A stretch of DNA of 64,000 nucleotides from Streptomyces blattellae (GTDB taxonomy: Bacteria; Actinomycetota; Actinomycetes; Streptomycetales; Streptomycetaceae): contig NZ_WJBG01000253.1 of the NCBI RefSeq assembly GCF_009709555.1, positions 117,384 to 181,383 of the forward strand. The letters run 5' to 3'. Of this stretch, positions 32,527-41,674 are shown piece after piece. The notes beneath the pieces are model-generated. The model saw nothing but the letters and a program-made list of their open reading frames with translations. It was not told the origin of the DNA and ran no database searches. Numbering within the stretch: the first letter of the stretch is position 1; every line of letters begins with the position of its first letter. Made by a program: the position numbers and the translations under genes.

Positions 32527-34338
32527 ATGCAGCTGAACAGACATGTCAGAGTCCGGACCCGCACGCCCCTTCTGCTGATCGCCGTGCTCCTCATCCTGTC
32601 GGCGGCCCTCGTGCCCCGGCCCGCCGCGGCGGCGGACGACAAGAAGGTCCTCACGGTCGCCGTCTCGCAGAGCGTGGACTCGCTGAGCCCCTTCCTGGCG
32701 AGCCGTCTGGTCAGCACCAGCATCCACCGGCTGATGTACGAGTACCTCACCAACTACGACCCCGAGGACGCCCACGCGATCCCGGGCCTCGCCACCAAGT
32801 GGACATCGTCCGCGGACAAGCTGACCTGGACGTACACGATCCGCTCCGGCACCGAGTGGTCGGACGGCGAGCCGGTCACCGCCGAGGACGCCGCCTGGAC
32901 GTTCAACACGATGATGACCGACGAGGACGCGGCGACCGCGAACGGCAGCTTCGTCGCCAACTTCAAGAAGGTGACGGCCACCAGCCCCACCCAGCTCGTC
33001 ATAGAGCTGAACGAACCGCAGGCCACGATGGCCGCCCTCGACGTGCCGATCGTGCCCAAGCACATCTGGGAGAACGTCGAGGACTTCTCCACGTTCAACA
33101 ACGACGAGGACTTCCCCGTCGTCGGCAACGGCCCGTACATCCTGACCGGCTACAAGGCCGACAGCTACGTACGCCTGGAGCCCAACAAGAACTTCTGGCG
33201 CGGCGCTCCGGAGTTCGACGAACTGCTCTTCAAGTACTACAAGGACGGTGACGCGGCCGTAGCCGCCCTGCAGAAGGGCGAGGTGTCCTTCGTCGGCGAC
33301 CTGACGCCCGCTCAGGCGTCCGCGCTCGAAGACCAGCAGGACATCAAGGTCAACGACGCGCCCGGCCGCCGCTTCTACGCCCTCGCCACCAACCCGGGCG
33401 CCCGCGCCGCGAACGGCGAGACGTTCGGCAACGGCGACCCCTCCCTGCTGGACCAGCGGGTGCGGCAGGCGCTGTTCATGGCGGTCGACCGTACGACCCT
33501 CATCGACAGGGTGTTCCAGGGGCATGCCGTCGAGGGTGAGGGCTACATCCCGCCGCGCTTCTCGACGTACTACTGGGAGCCGTCGGACGACCAGGAGCTG
33601 GCCTACGACCCCGCGCAGGCGGCGCGGCTCCTGGACCAGGCGGGCTACCGGAAGAACGGCGACGGCCAGCGGGTCGGCAAGGACGGCAAGCCGATCAACT
33701 ACCGCATCCTGTGCCACGCCACCGACCCGGAGGACAAGGCCGTCGGCCAGTACCTCAAGGAGTGGTGGGCCGACCTCGGCATCGGCGTCACGCTCGACTG
33801 CCTCGACAACGTCTCCGACCCCTGGCTCGCCGGCGACTACGACCTCGCCTTCGACGGCTGGTCCGTCAACCCCGACCCGGACTTCGTGCTGTCGATCCAC
33901 ACCTGCGGCGCCCTGCCCGCCACCCCCGACGACGTGGGCGCGACCGACAACTTCATCTGCGACGAGACGTACGACGAGCTCTACGCACGCCAGCTCGCCG
34001 AGTACGACCCTGCCAAACGGGCCGACCTCGTCAAGCAGATGGAGTCGCGGCTGTACGACCTCGGATACATGAACGTCATGGCGTACCCGAACGCGGTCGA
34101 GGCCTACCGCACCGACCAGATCGCGTCGATCACCACCATGCCGGAGGACGCGGGCAACATCTACGGCCAGGACGGCTACTGGAGCTGGTGGTCGGCGGTA
34201 CCGGCCGCCTCCGACGCCGACGACTCCTCGGGCTCGACGGGCGTGGTCGTGGGCATCGTGTCCGGAGTCGTGGTCCTCGTGGGCGCGGGCGTGTTCTTCG
34301 GACTGCGGCGGCGGGCGACCGCCGACGACCGTGAGTAG
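32527..34338 (+). CDS. system 2 peptide-binding protein with C-terminal membrane anchor
   Basis: 603 aa family 5 binding protein. It has a signal peptide ending AAA-DDKK without a lipobox Cys, and a C-terminal membrane helix (GVVVGIVSGVVVLVGAGVFF) followed by RRRATADDRE. Anchoring is therefore through the C-terminus rather than lipid. The core holds the usual family 5 elements (SDGEPVTAEDA, VGNGPYILTGY). It is divergent from system 1 and first of a six-gene unit. Confidence 0.9.
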   Translation: MQLNRHVRVRTRTPLLLIAVLLILSAALVPRPAAAADDKKVLTVAVSQSVDSLSPFLASRLVSTSIHRLMYEYLTNYDPEDAHAIPGLATKWTSSADKLTWTYTIRSGTEWSDGEPVTAEDAAWTFNTMMTDEDAATANGSFVANFKKVTATSPTQLVIELNEPQATMAALDVPIVPKHIWENVEDFSTFNNDEDFPVVGNGPYILTGYKADSYVRLEPNKNFWRGAPEFDELLFKYYKDGDAAVAALQKGEVSFVGDLTPAQASALEDQQDIKVNDAPGRRFYALATNPGARAANGETFGNGDPSLLDQRVRQALFMAVDRTTLIDRVFQGHAVEGEGYIPPRFSTYYWEPSDDQELAYDPAQAARLLDQAGYRKNGDGQRVGKDGKPINYRILCHATDPEDKAVGQYLKEWWADLGIGVTLDCLDNVSDPWLAGDYDLAFDGWSVNPDPDFVLSIHTCGALPATPDDVGATDNFICDETYDELYARQLAEYDPAKRADLVKQMESRLYDLGYMNVMAYPNAVEAYRTDQIASITTMPEDAGNIYGQDGYWSWWSAVPAASDADDSSGSTGVVVGIVSGVVVLVGAGVFFGLRRRATADDRE

Positions 34339-34343
34339 CGTCC

Positions 34344-35378
34344 ATGGCCACTGACACGGCAGTCGCGAAGGCGCAGGCACCGAAGACCGAGCGCCGCGCG
34401 GGCAGCGGGTATGTGCGCTACTGCGCGGGCAAGGTGGGCGGCGCCGTCGTCTCCCTCTTCGCCGTCCTGGTCACCAGCTTCTTCCTGTTCCGGCTGATCC
34501 CCGGCGACCCGGTGAAGTACATGACCGGGGGCCGCAAGGTGTCGAACGAGCAACTGGCCGCGTACCGCCGGGAGTTCGGCCTCGACCTGCCCTTGTGGGA
34601 ACAGTTCGCGGACTACTGCGGCAAGGCGCTCACCGGCGACCTGGGCACGTCGTACCAGTTCCGGACGCCTGTGATCGACAAGATCACCGAGGCGCTCCCG
34701 AACACGCTGATCCTCACGGGGACCGCCTTCGTCCTCTACACCGCGCTGGGCATCTTCCTCGGCACCCGCTCGGCGTGGCGGCACGGCGGGCTCGGGGACC
34801 GGGTGAACACCGGCCTGGCGCTGACTCTCTACTCCATCCCGTCCTTCTGGCTGGGCCTGCTGCTCATCATCGTCTTCGGGGTGGGGCTGGGCCCGATCCC
34901 GGGCCTGTTCCCGACCGGCGGTATGGAGTCGGGGGGTGAGGAGGGCTTCGCGTACGTCGTCGACGTCGCCCACCACCTCGTACTGCCCGTGATCACCCTG
35001 GTCGCGGTCGAGTACGGCCAGACGCTGCTCGTCACCCGCTCGGCGCTGCTGGACGAGATGGGCAGCGACTATCTGACGACCGCGCGCGCCAAGGGCCTGA
35101 GGGACGACCTGGTCCGACGGCGGCACGCCGTGCCCAACGCGATGCTGCCGACCGTGACGCTGATCTTCGTGAACCTGGGGCGGACGGTGGCGGGCGTGAT
35201 CCTCGTGGAGACCGTCTTCTCGTGGCCGGGCCTGGGCGGGCTCTTCTACCAGGCGCTGAGCGTGCCCGATCTCCCTCTGGTCCAGGGCCTGTTCTTCGTC
35301 TTCGCCGCGACGGTGATCGTGATGAACACGGTGGCGGATCTGATCTATCCGCTGCTCGATCCGAGGGTGGGCCGATGA
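34344..35378 (+). CDS. system 2 peptide ABC permease, DppB type
   Basis: 344 aa, six membrane helices, GDLGTSYQFRTPV in the first external loop and the EAA motif TTARAKGLRDDLVRRRHAVPN. It begins 5 bp after the binding-protein stop and its stop overlaps the next start (ATGA). Confidence 0.92.
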   Translation: MATDTAVAKAQAPKTERRAGSGYVRYCAGKVGGAVVSLFAVLVTSFFLFRLIPGDPVKYMTGGRKVSNEQLAAYRREFGLDLPLWEQFADYCGKALTGDLGTSYQFRTPVIDKITEALPNTLILTGTAFVLYTALGIFLGTRSAWRHGGLGDRVNTGLALTLYSIPSFWLGLLLIIVFGVGLGPIPGLFPTGGMESGGEEGFAYVVDVAHHLVLPVITLVAVEYGQTLLVTRSALLDEMGSDYLTTARAKGLRDDLVRRRHAVPNAMLPTVTLIFVNLGRTVAGVILVETVFSWPGLGGLFYQALSVPDLPLVQGLFFVFAATVIVMNTVADLIYPLLDPRVGR

Positions 35379-36268
35379 CGACGGCTGCCGCACTCACCTG
35401 GCAGCGGCGGCGGGAGTCCGCCGCCCGCTTCTGGAAGCAGTACCGCAGGCACCGAGCGGGCCTGCTGGGCCTGGCCGCGCTCGCCCTGTTCGTGGTGATC
35501 GCGTTGACCGCGCCGCTGACGGTCGGCTCCGACGTGGCGAGCGTGACGGAGGCGCCGGGCCGCCCGATGGAGAGCCCGAGCGCCGAATTCCCGCTCGGCA
35601 CCGACCGGTTCGGGCGCGATCTGCTGGGCCTGCTGGTGTGGGGCTCCCGCGTCTCACTGCTCGTGGGCCTGCTGGCGGCGGTGCTGTCGGTGCTGATCGG
35701 CGGGCTGGTGGGCATCACGGCCGGGCACTTCCGCGGACCGTACGCCACCGTGGTCATGCGGGTCACGGACTGGTTCCTGGTGATGCCGACGCTGGTGCTG
35801 GCGATCGCGCTGGCCACCGTGATGTCCCGTTCGCTCGGCACGATCGTGCTGGCGATCGGCGTGACCATCTGGCCGACGACGGCGAGGCTGGTGCGGGCGC
35901 AGACACTGGCCGTCGAGTCACGGCCGTACATCGAACGCGCGAAGGCGCTCGGCGGCGGGCACTGGCACATCATGTCCCGGCACGTCCTGCCCAACGTCAT
36001 GCCGCTGATCCTGGCGCAGACGACCTTGATGATCTCCACCTCCATCCTCTCCGAGGCCACCCTCGCCTTCCTCGGCCTGGGCGATCCGACGGTCGTCTCC
36101 TGGGGCGGCATGCTCCAGGAGGCCCGTGAAGCGGGCGCCGTCAGCTCCGGCGACTGGTGGTACCTGGTACCGCCGGGCATCGCGATCGCCGTGGTCGCCC
36201 TGGCGTTCACGCTGTGCGGGCGGGCGGTGGAGTCCGTGCTCAATCCGAGACTGGGGGTGGGGCGTTGA
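35375..36268 (+). CDS. system 2 peptide ABC permease, DppC type
   Basis: 297 aa, six membrane helices, FPLGTDRFGRDLL after helix 1 and the EAA motif ERAKALGGGHWHIMSRHVLPN. Its stop overlaps a TTG start (TTGA, 36265-36268), which now begins a truncated ATPase copy. Confidence 0.92.
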   Translation: MTTAAALTWQRRRESAARFWKQYRRHRAGLLGLAALALFVVIALTAPLTVGSDVASVTEAPGRPMESPSAEFPLGTDRFGRDLLGLLVWGSRVSLLVGLLAAVLSVLIGGLVGITAGHFRGPYATVVMRVTDWFLVMPTLVLAIALATVMSRSLGTIVLAIGVTIWPTTARLVRAQTLAVESRPYIERAKALGGGHWHIMSRHVLPNVMPLILAQTTLMISTSILSEATLAFLGLGDPTVVSWGGMLQEAREAGAVSSGDWWYLVPPGIAIAVVALAFTLCGRAVESVLNPRLGVGR

Positions 36269-36456
36269 CGCTGCTTGATGTCTGGAACCTGGAGGTGGCC
36301 CACGCCGGCGGGTCGGCCTCGGTGCGGGGCGTCGACCTGACGCCGGCGGCCGGGCAGAAGCTCGGCATCGCGGGCGAGTCCGGCTGCGGCAAGTCCACGC
36401 TGGCGCCGGCACTGCTGAGGCTGCTGGATCTCCAGGACCTGGAGGTGACCTCTTGA
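36265..36456 (+). pseudogene. truncated duplicate of the system 2 ATPase N-terminus
   Basis: A 63-aa open frame from TTG that matches the first 54 residues of the next ATPase almost position for position, including Walker A GESGCGKST, then ends in DLQDLEVTS and a stop. It has no signature motif or Walker B, so it cannot be an ABC ATPase alone. Its stop overlaps the TTG of the full gene (TTGA, 36453-36456), copying the junction at 36265. It arose by tandem duplication of about 190 bp; it is either a remnant or a translational-coupling linker. Confidence 0.85.
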
Positions 36457-37418
36457 CACTGCTCGAAGTCCAGGACCTGCACGTCACCTACCCCGGCGGA
36501 GCAGCCGCCGTGCGAGGCGTCGACCTCACCCTGGCCGCCGGGCAGAAGCTCGGCATCGCGGGCGAATCCGGCTGCGGCAAGTCGACACTGGCACTGGCGC
36601 TGCTGAGGCTGCTGCCGGCCGGGACCAGAATCGACGGATCGGTGCTGCTGGACGGGGAGGACGTGCTGACCATGCGGTGGGGGCGGGTGCGGGCGGTCCG
36701 GTGGGCGGGCGCCTCCATCGTCTTCCAGGGGGCCATGCACTCCCTCAACGCCGTCCACCGCATCGGCGACCAGATCGCCGAGCCGATCCTGCTGCACGGC
36801 GGGACGACCGCGGCGGCGGCGCGGCGGCGGACCGGTGAGCTGCTGGAGCACGTGGGCCTGCCGGCGGCCCGGGCGCGGGCGTACCCCCACGAACTGTCGG
36901 GTGGCCAGCGGCAGCGGGTGACGATCGCCATGGCACTGGCCTGCGATCCCCTGCTGGTCGTCGCCGACGAGCCGACCACCGCCCTGGACGTGATGATCCA
37001 GGCGCAGATCCTGCGGCTGATCGAGGGCCTGGTCGCCGAGCAGGACCTCGGCCTCATCATGATCAGCCACGACCTGGCGGTCCTCGCCGACACCTGCGAC
37101 CGGCTCGCCGTGATGTACGCGGGCCGGGTCGTCGAGGAGGGTCCGGCCCGGGAGGTCCACGAGAACGCCCGGCACCCGTACGCCGAAGCCCTGTCGTCCG
37201 CCTTCCCCCGCATCGGCGACCCGTCGTCACGGTTCGCTCCGCGCGGCCTGGCGGGCGACCCGCCGGACCCCTCCGACCTCCCCTCCGGGTGTGCGTTCCA
37301 TCCCAGATGCGAGGTGGCGCTGGCGGAGTGCGCGTCGGAGGACCAGGTGTTGCGGGAGGCGGAGCCGGAGCGGAGGGCGGCGTGTGTGCATGTGACGGAC
37401 ATGAGGAGCCACACGTGA
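36453..37418 (+). CDS. system 2 ABC ATPase, DppD/OppD type
   Basis: 321 aa from a TTG overlapping the stop of the truncated copy. Walker A GESGCGKST, signature LSGGQRQRVTIAMAL, Walker B LLVVADEPTTALD and a C-terminal oligopeptide domain (GCAFHPRCEVALAEC) are present. Its stop overlaps the start of the second ATPase (GTGA). Confidence 0.92.
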   Translation: MTLLEVQDLHVTYPGGAAAVRGVDLTLAAGQKLGIAGESGCGKSTLALALLRLLPAGTRIDGSVLLDGEDVLTMRWGRVRAVRWAGASIVFQGAMHSLNAVHRIGDQIAEPILLHGGTTAAAARRRTGELLEHVGLPAARARAYPHELSGGQRQRVTIAMALACDPLLVVADEPTTALDVMIQAQILRLIEGLVAEQDLGLIMISHDLAVLADTCDRLAVMYAGRVVEEGPAREVHENARHPYAEALSSAFPRIGDPSSRFAPRGLAGDPPDPSDLPSGCAFHPRCEVALAECASEDQVLREAEPERRAACVHVTDMRSHT

Positions 37419-38410
37419 CTGCGAGTACTGTGACGCCCCTGCTCAGCGCCCAGGGCCTGCACGTCACCTTCCCCGGCCGCCCCGGCGCCGCCCCCGCCCG
37501 GGCCGTGGACGGCGTCGACCTCGGCATCCGGGCCGGGGAGATCGTGGCGCTGGTCGGTGAGTCGGGGTGCGGCAAGACGACACTCGCGCGGGCGCTGCTC
37601 GGCCTCGTGACACCGACCGCGGGGCGCGTCGACTTCGCCGGGAAGCCGCTGTCGTACACCTCCCGGGACCTCAAGTCCTACCGCCGGCGTGTGCAGTTGG
37701 TGCTCCAGGACCCGTCCGGCTCGCTGAACCCACGGCACACGGTGTACGACGCGGTGGCGGAGGGCCTGCGGATCCACGGCTACGACGGTGACGAGCGGAA
37801 GGCGGTCACGCAAGCCCTCTCCCAGGCCGGACTGCGCCCACCCGAGCGTTTCTTCCTGCGCTACCCGCACGAGTTGTCCGGCGGCCAGCGGCAGCGGGTG
37901 GTCATCGCGGGAGCGCTGGTACTCAACCCCGAACTGATCATCGCCGACGAGCCGGTGGCCTCCCTCGACGCCTCCGTACGCGGCGAGATCCTCGCCCTGC
38001 TGCTACGGCTCCGCGACGAACTGGGCCTGGCCGCGCTGGTGGTGACCCATGACCTGGGGCTGGCCTGGAACATCGCCGACCGGGTCGCGGTGATGTACCT
38101 GGGCCGGATCGTGGAGACGGGCGCGGTGGAGGATGTGCTGACGGCGCCCCGGCACCCGTACACCCAGGCGCTGTTGTCGGTCGTGCCGGAGGCCCCCGGC
38201 ACCCCGGTGATCCTGACCGGCGAGCCCCCCGACCCCGCCCGCATCCCCTCCGGCTGCCGCTTCCACGCCCGCTGCCAGATCCTGGCGAGCGGCGAGGCGG
38301 AGCGAACGGGCGTCGCGGACGCGTGCCGCACGCGGGACCTGGAGGTGCTGGGTGGGGGTGGTGGGGCACAGGTGGCTTGTCACTGGGCGCGGCCTGGGGT
38401 GGGCGCCTGA
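37415..38410 (+). CDS. system 2 ABC ATPase, DppF/OppF type
   Basis: 331 aa from GTG. Walker A GESGCGKTT, signature LSGGQRQRVVIAGAL, Walker B LIIADEPVASLD and the C-terminal GCRFHARCQ motif are present. Last gene of system 2; no clear terminator hairpin follows before the convergent toxin gene. Confidence 0.92.
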   Translation: MTASTVTPLLSAQGLHVTFPGRPGAAPARAVDGVDLGIRAGEIVALVGESGCGKTTLARALLGLVTPTAGRVDFAGKPLSYTSRDLKSYRRRVQLVLQDPSGSLNPRHTVYDAVAEGLRIHGYDGDERKAVTQALSQAGLRPPERFFLRYPHELSGGQRQRVVIAGALVLNPELIIADEPVASLDASVRGEILALLLRLRDELGLAALVVTHDLGLAWNIADRVAVMYLGRIVETGAVEDVLTAPRHPYTQALLSVVPEAPGTPVILTGEPPDPARIPSGCRFHARCQILASGEAERTGVADACRTRDLEVLGGGGGAQVACHWARPGVGA

Positions 38411-38500
38411 TTCCGGGCGGGACATGCTGATACCGCCCCGCGACGACGAGGCGTCCACCGCGGACCGGTCCCGGCGCCGGGAAAGCGCCGGGAACCTTGC

Positions 38501-38878
38501 TCACGGATTGAGGTCGAGGACGCGGACCGCACGCCCCTTCCAGTTCTCCGGGTCAGCGGTGGCGACGACAGATCCGTCGAGCCGTTCGGGCGTCGGCCGG
38601 GCCGCGTACTCGATCTGCGCCGGAGCCCAGGTGGTGTCACGGGCGACAGCAAGGGCCGTGGGCAGATCCAGATCAAGGACGGCGATGCCGGGCAGTGCGG
38701 CGATGTGCTCGGCCGTACCGGGCCGGGTCCGGTCGGCTTCGACCAGCGCGCACGTGGGCGCGTACAGAAACCATCCCGGCACGGTGTGCGCGCGGTGGAT
38801 CAGCCGGGAGGCCAGAACGTTCCCCGAACCGGCGGCGACCATTGCCGTGGCATCGAGGATCACATGCAGGTCGGTCAC
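38501..38878 (-). CDS. PIN-domain toxin-like protein (VapC type)
   Basis: 125 aa from a GTG that overlaps the antitoxin stop (GTGA, 38875-38878). The N-terminal VILDATAMVAAG gives the first PIN Asp; further acidic residues occur in ALVEADR and near GSVVATADPE. PIN toxins cut RNA with Mg2+. The active-site set is less canonical than in typical VapC, so activity is uncertain. It is coupled to an RHH-like antitoxin gene. Confidence 0.75.
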   Translation of the reverse strand: MTDLHVILDATAMVAAGSGNVLASRLIHRAHTVPGWFLYAPTCALVEADRTRPGTAEHIAALPGIAVLDLDLPTALAVARDTTWAPAQIEYAARPTPERLDGSVVATADPENWKGRAVRVLDLNP

Positions 38879-39132
38879 GGGGCAGCCGCCTCGGCCAGCC
38901 TGCGATCGAGCTCCGCGTCAAGGGCAGCCTCTTCGGCCTTGCTCGGGTCATAGCCGCTCCATTCCCGCAGTACGGCACGGGCCTGCTCAGCACGCTGAGC
39001 GCGCTCAGCAGGGGTGAGCAGCGTGTCGGCCAGCCGGGCGAGGTAAGCACGCAGCGACAGACCCTCGCCCGCCGCTATCTCGGCAAGCCGGTCTCTGGCC
39101 TCGGCGGGGATGCGGATGTTGGCGTCGGACAT
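38875..39132 (-). CDS. antitoxin-like ribbon-helix-helix protein (VapB type)
   Basis: 85 aa from the ATG beginning SDANIRIPAEARDRL, an RHH-like N-terminal DNA-binding pattern, followed by a charged helical tail that would wrap the toxin (RAQRAEQARAVLREW, DAELDRRLAEAAAP). Promoter-proximal position and overlap with the PIN gene are typical of vapBC operons. Confidence 0.78.
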   Translation of the reverse strand: MSDANIRIPAEARDRLAEIAAGEGLSLRAYLARLADTLLTPAERAQRAEQARAVLREWSGYDPSKAEEAALDAELDRRLAEAAAP

Positions 39133-39228
39133 GACGAGGCTCCTTCCACTCATCCACCCAGGATACGGGTACGCACCCGTACCCACCCAAGCCTCCAGCC
39201 CTCGCAGCTTGCTCGGTACTCTCAGAGC

Positions 39229-39816
39229 ATGGACTACGCGAAGATGCGCGCGATCGCCGAGGAGCTCACGGCGTACGCCGAGCACCTTGAAGGGGCGTGG
39301 AACGTCGAGATCGGACCCTCCGGGCCGCTCCTCGCGATGATGAGCCCCTCGAAACGCCACGAGGGCACAGTCCGCCGCATCCGAAACCAGCTCAACGCGC
39401 AGCTTCCCGACTCCCACCCGGGCTACATCTGTGAGAACGGCCCCGAGATCGAACACCCGGCGATCGGCCGCATGCGGCGCCCGGACGCCGTTGTGATCCC
39501 CGAGGACGTACTCGACGAGGAGGGTCTCGCAGTCGACGCCGCCCAGGTCCTGGCGGTCATCGAGATCGTCTCGCCGTCGAACCCGAACAACGACTACGGC
39601 GAGAAACTCACCGAGTACCCGGCCATGGGCATCTCGCACTACCTCATCGTCGACCCCAGGACCGGCACCATCGAGGTGCACTCGGAACCCTGCAAGGACC
39701 GGTACCAGCACAAGGACCCGTACATCTTCGGCGACAGTGTGCTCTTCGGGCCCTGGACGGTGGAGACCCGGGAATTCCGCCGCTACGGCAAGGCGAACGG
39801 CGGGCCGCAGAGGTGA
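39229..39816 (+). CDS. Uma2-family putative restriction endonuclease (DUF820)
   Basis: 195 aa. The RRPDAVVIPED and VIEIVSPSNPNNDYGEKLTEY segments give the D...E-x-V/I-SPS...K core of the PD-(D/E)XK nuclease fold. The N-terminus is amphipathic. Uma2 proteins are abundant in Streptomyces and of unknown role. It is divergent from the vapBC-like pair. ATG chosen at CAGAGC-ATG. Confidence 0.85.
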   Translation: MDYAKMRAIAEELTAYAEHLEGAWNVEIGPSGPLLAMMSPSKRHEGTVRRIRNQLNAQLPDSHPGYICENGPEIEHPAIGRMRRPDAVVIPEDVLDEEGLAVDAAQVLAVIEIVSPSNPNNDYGEKLTEYPAMGISHYLIVDPRTGTIEVHSEPCKDRYQHKDPYIFGDSVLFGPWTVETREFRRYGKANGGPQR

Positions 39817-39947
39817 AGCACTCAGGCGGGTCATACGGCTCGGCGACGGCAAATGTGCCCTGAGTCTCAACGGAAGCCGCCAAAACCCAAGGTCGCGTTG
39901 TCGGCCAGTGAGACTCAACGCCCACTCGTCCGGCACTGGGGGCGTTG

Positions 39948-40343
39948 CTATCGGGCACCGTCGGCGGTGGCCACCAGCTCCACCTCGAACCCGGCCGTGT
40001 TCGCGAGGTAAGCCGCGTAGTGCTGCGGGCCGCCGGCGTGCGGGTAGCGGTCGGCGAACAGCGGCTCCCAGCCGTTGGCCGAGGCCTCGGCGGCCAACGC
40101 GTCGACCTGCTCACGGCTCCCGGCGTGGAACGCGAGGTGGTTCAGGCCGGGATGGGTCCGGTCGTGGCGAGTGCCGGTCATCGCCGGTGACTGCTCCACG
40201 ACCAGATACGTCACCCCAAGGCGCCAACTGCGGCCGTCCTGCCACTCCTGGTCCGGTTCGTAGCCGAGCCGTCCGAGAAGCCAGCCCCATTCGCGGACCG
40301 CGCGCGGCAGGTCGGGGACCCACAGCTCGATGTGGTGCAGCAC
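39948..40343 (-). CDS. VOC-family (glyoxalase-like) protein
   Basis: 131 aa from a GTG. LHHIELWVPDL at the start, HPGLNHLAFHAG in the middle and the C-terminal FEVELVA strand give the beta-alpha-beta-beta-beta fold of vicinal oxygen chelate proteins with likely metal-binding His and Glu. Substrate unknown: glyoxalase, dioxygenase or resistance protein are all possible. Confidence 0.8.
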   Translation of the reverse strand: MLHHIELWVPDLPRAVREWGWLLGRLGYEPDQEWQDGRSWRLGVTYLVVEQSPAMTGTRHDRTHPGLNHLAFHAGSREQVDALAAEASANGWEPLFADRYPHAGGPQHYAAYLANTAGFEVELVATADGAR

Positions 40344-40391
40344 TTGAATTCCCCTTCGGGAACCAGACGTCGGACCAGTTGGGGGAGACTC

Positions 40392-40586
40392 TCAAACACT
40401 CGGCGCTGCCTCGCTCTTGACGCTGTCGAGCAACGCCGCGAGGGCGGTGGGCGACGCTGTGATGGCGGTGGCGGGAGTGACGCTCTCGCGGAGATGGAGG
40501 GTGCCGGTTCGGTCGAGGGCCACCTCAACGCAGGTGTCGGCGCCGCCTTCGCTGTAGGTCGACTTCTGCCACCGCAGCCCGGTCAT
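40392..40586 (-). CDS. DUF397 protein
   Basis: 64 aa. W-QKSTYSEGG-DTCVEVA and VALLDSVK-type ending are the DUF397 pattern. These small Streptomyces proteins accompany XRE/DUF5753 regulators, as here, and include BldB-region-like WhiJ partners; the pair is thought to act together in development or antibiotic control. Confidence 0.88.
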   Translation of the reverse strand: MTGLRWQKSTYSEGGADTCVEVALDRTGTLHLRESVTPATAITASPTALAALLDSVKSEAAPSV

Positions 40587-40597
40587 GTTCGCCTTCC

Positions 40598-41359
40598 TCA
40601 GAGGAGGGGATAAAGGAGTCTCTGGATCAGCCCCAGGGAGTCCCTGGCAAGGTGCCCCTCGGGCGGTACGGACACGTCCATTGAGGGAAGCGCCGCGTCC
40701 TGCAGCCTAGCGAACAGGTCCGTGTACCGGGCAAGGTCCTCGGCCTCCCCCAAATGCAGGGTCCTTTCGACATGCGCGACTACTACCGTGCCGAGTCGCT
40801 TCACAGGGGGCAGAAGCGTCGTGAAGGACGTACCGAACGGCACGGGCCCGTCGAAGGGCAGCACCTGAATGGTGACGTGCGGCAGTCGTGAGAGCTCGAT
40901 CAGCCGGACCAACTGCTCGCGCATGACACCCCTGTTCCCATAGGACGGGTGCAGTGCGGCCTCGTGGACGATCGCGTGGACCCGGGGAGGACGCTCCCCC
41001 TGGAGGATCCGCTGCCGGGCGAGGCGGAACTCCACTGCCAGGCGGTGCTCGGACTCATCCGCCCGCGTATACCCCTGACGGTGGATCACCGAAGCGTAGG
41101 ACTCGGTCTGAAGCAGCCCTGGTACGAAGAACGGTTCGTAGCAGACGACTTCGGCCGCACCGTCCTCCAGCTCCGCCAGATCCAGCAGCGAAGGGCGCAC
41201 CCGATCCCGGTATTCCGTCCACCACCCCTTGCCAGGCCTGTTCCCCAACTCGATCAAGGCATCCACATAGGTGGAGTTTTCGCTACCTGAGGCCATTGCC
41301 AGTCGGCGCAGTCTCTCTGCGGACAGGCTCGTGCGCCCCGCCTCGACGGTACTCGCCAT
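40598..41359 (-). pseudogene. XRE/DUF5753 regulator, N-terminus truncated
   Basis: 253 aa remain. The DUF5753 ligand-binding region is intact (WWTEYRDRVRPSLLDLAELE, YEPFFVPGLLQTESYA, VHEAALHP). Only the last part of the helix-turn-helix (STVEAGRTSLSAERLRRLA) is left; full-length relatives have about 30 more N-terminal residues. An in-frame TAG lies just upstream of the ATG. The truncation point coincides with that of the divergent ATPase fragment, so a deletion probably removed both 5' ends. DNA binding is doubtful. Confidence 0.75.
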
Positions 41360-41585
41360 GGAGACCTACGTCAGCATGGAACGCACCCCGGAGGACTTCC
41401 GCGTCACGGTGTGGGACCACGGCTCGGGCACCCCGACGCCACTGACCCCCGCCGCCCACGACGAACGCGGCCGGGGACTCGGCATCGTCGAGGCGTGCGC
41501 CGACCAATGGGGTGTACGCGATTACCCCCATGGCAAGGCCGTGTGGTTCAGCGTCGCGCCGAAGAGGAACGGGGGCGAGGCGTGA
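41358..41585 (+). pseudogene. C-terminal fragment of an ATP-binding (HATPase, anti-sigma-like) protein
   Basis: 75 aa. VTVWDHGSGTP (G1-box) and RGRGLGIVEACADQWGV (G2-box) belong to the Streptomyces SpoIIAB/RsbW-like ATPase family, which normally has 130-150 residues. The N-box half (SELVTNA-type) is missing. Such genes usually stand divergent from XRE/DUF397 pairs. The ATGs of both fragments share the CCATGG at 41356-41361. Confidence 0.72.
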
Positions 41586-41674
41586 GTTGTCCACAGGCAC
41601 AGCCCGCACCGCAGCCTCACGGGTACGCTGGCAGGCAGTGGGCAGACCACCACATCGCCCCAGGGAGACCGCGT

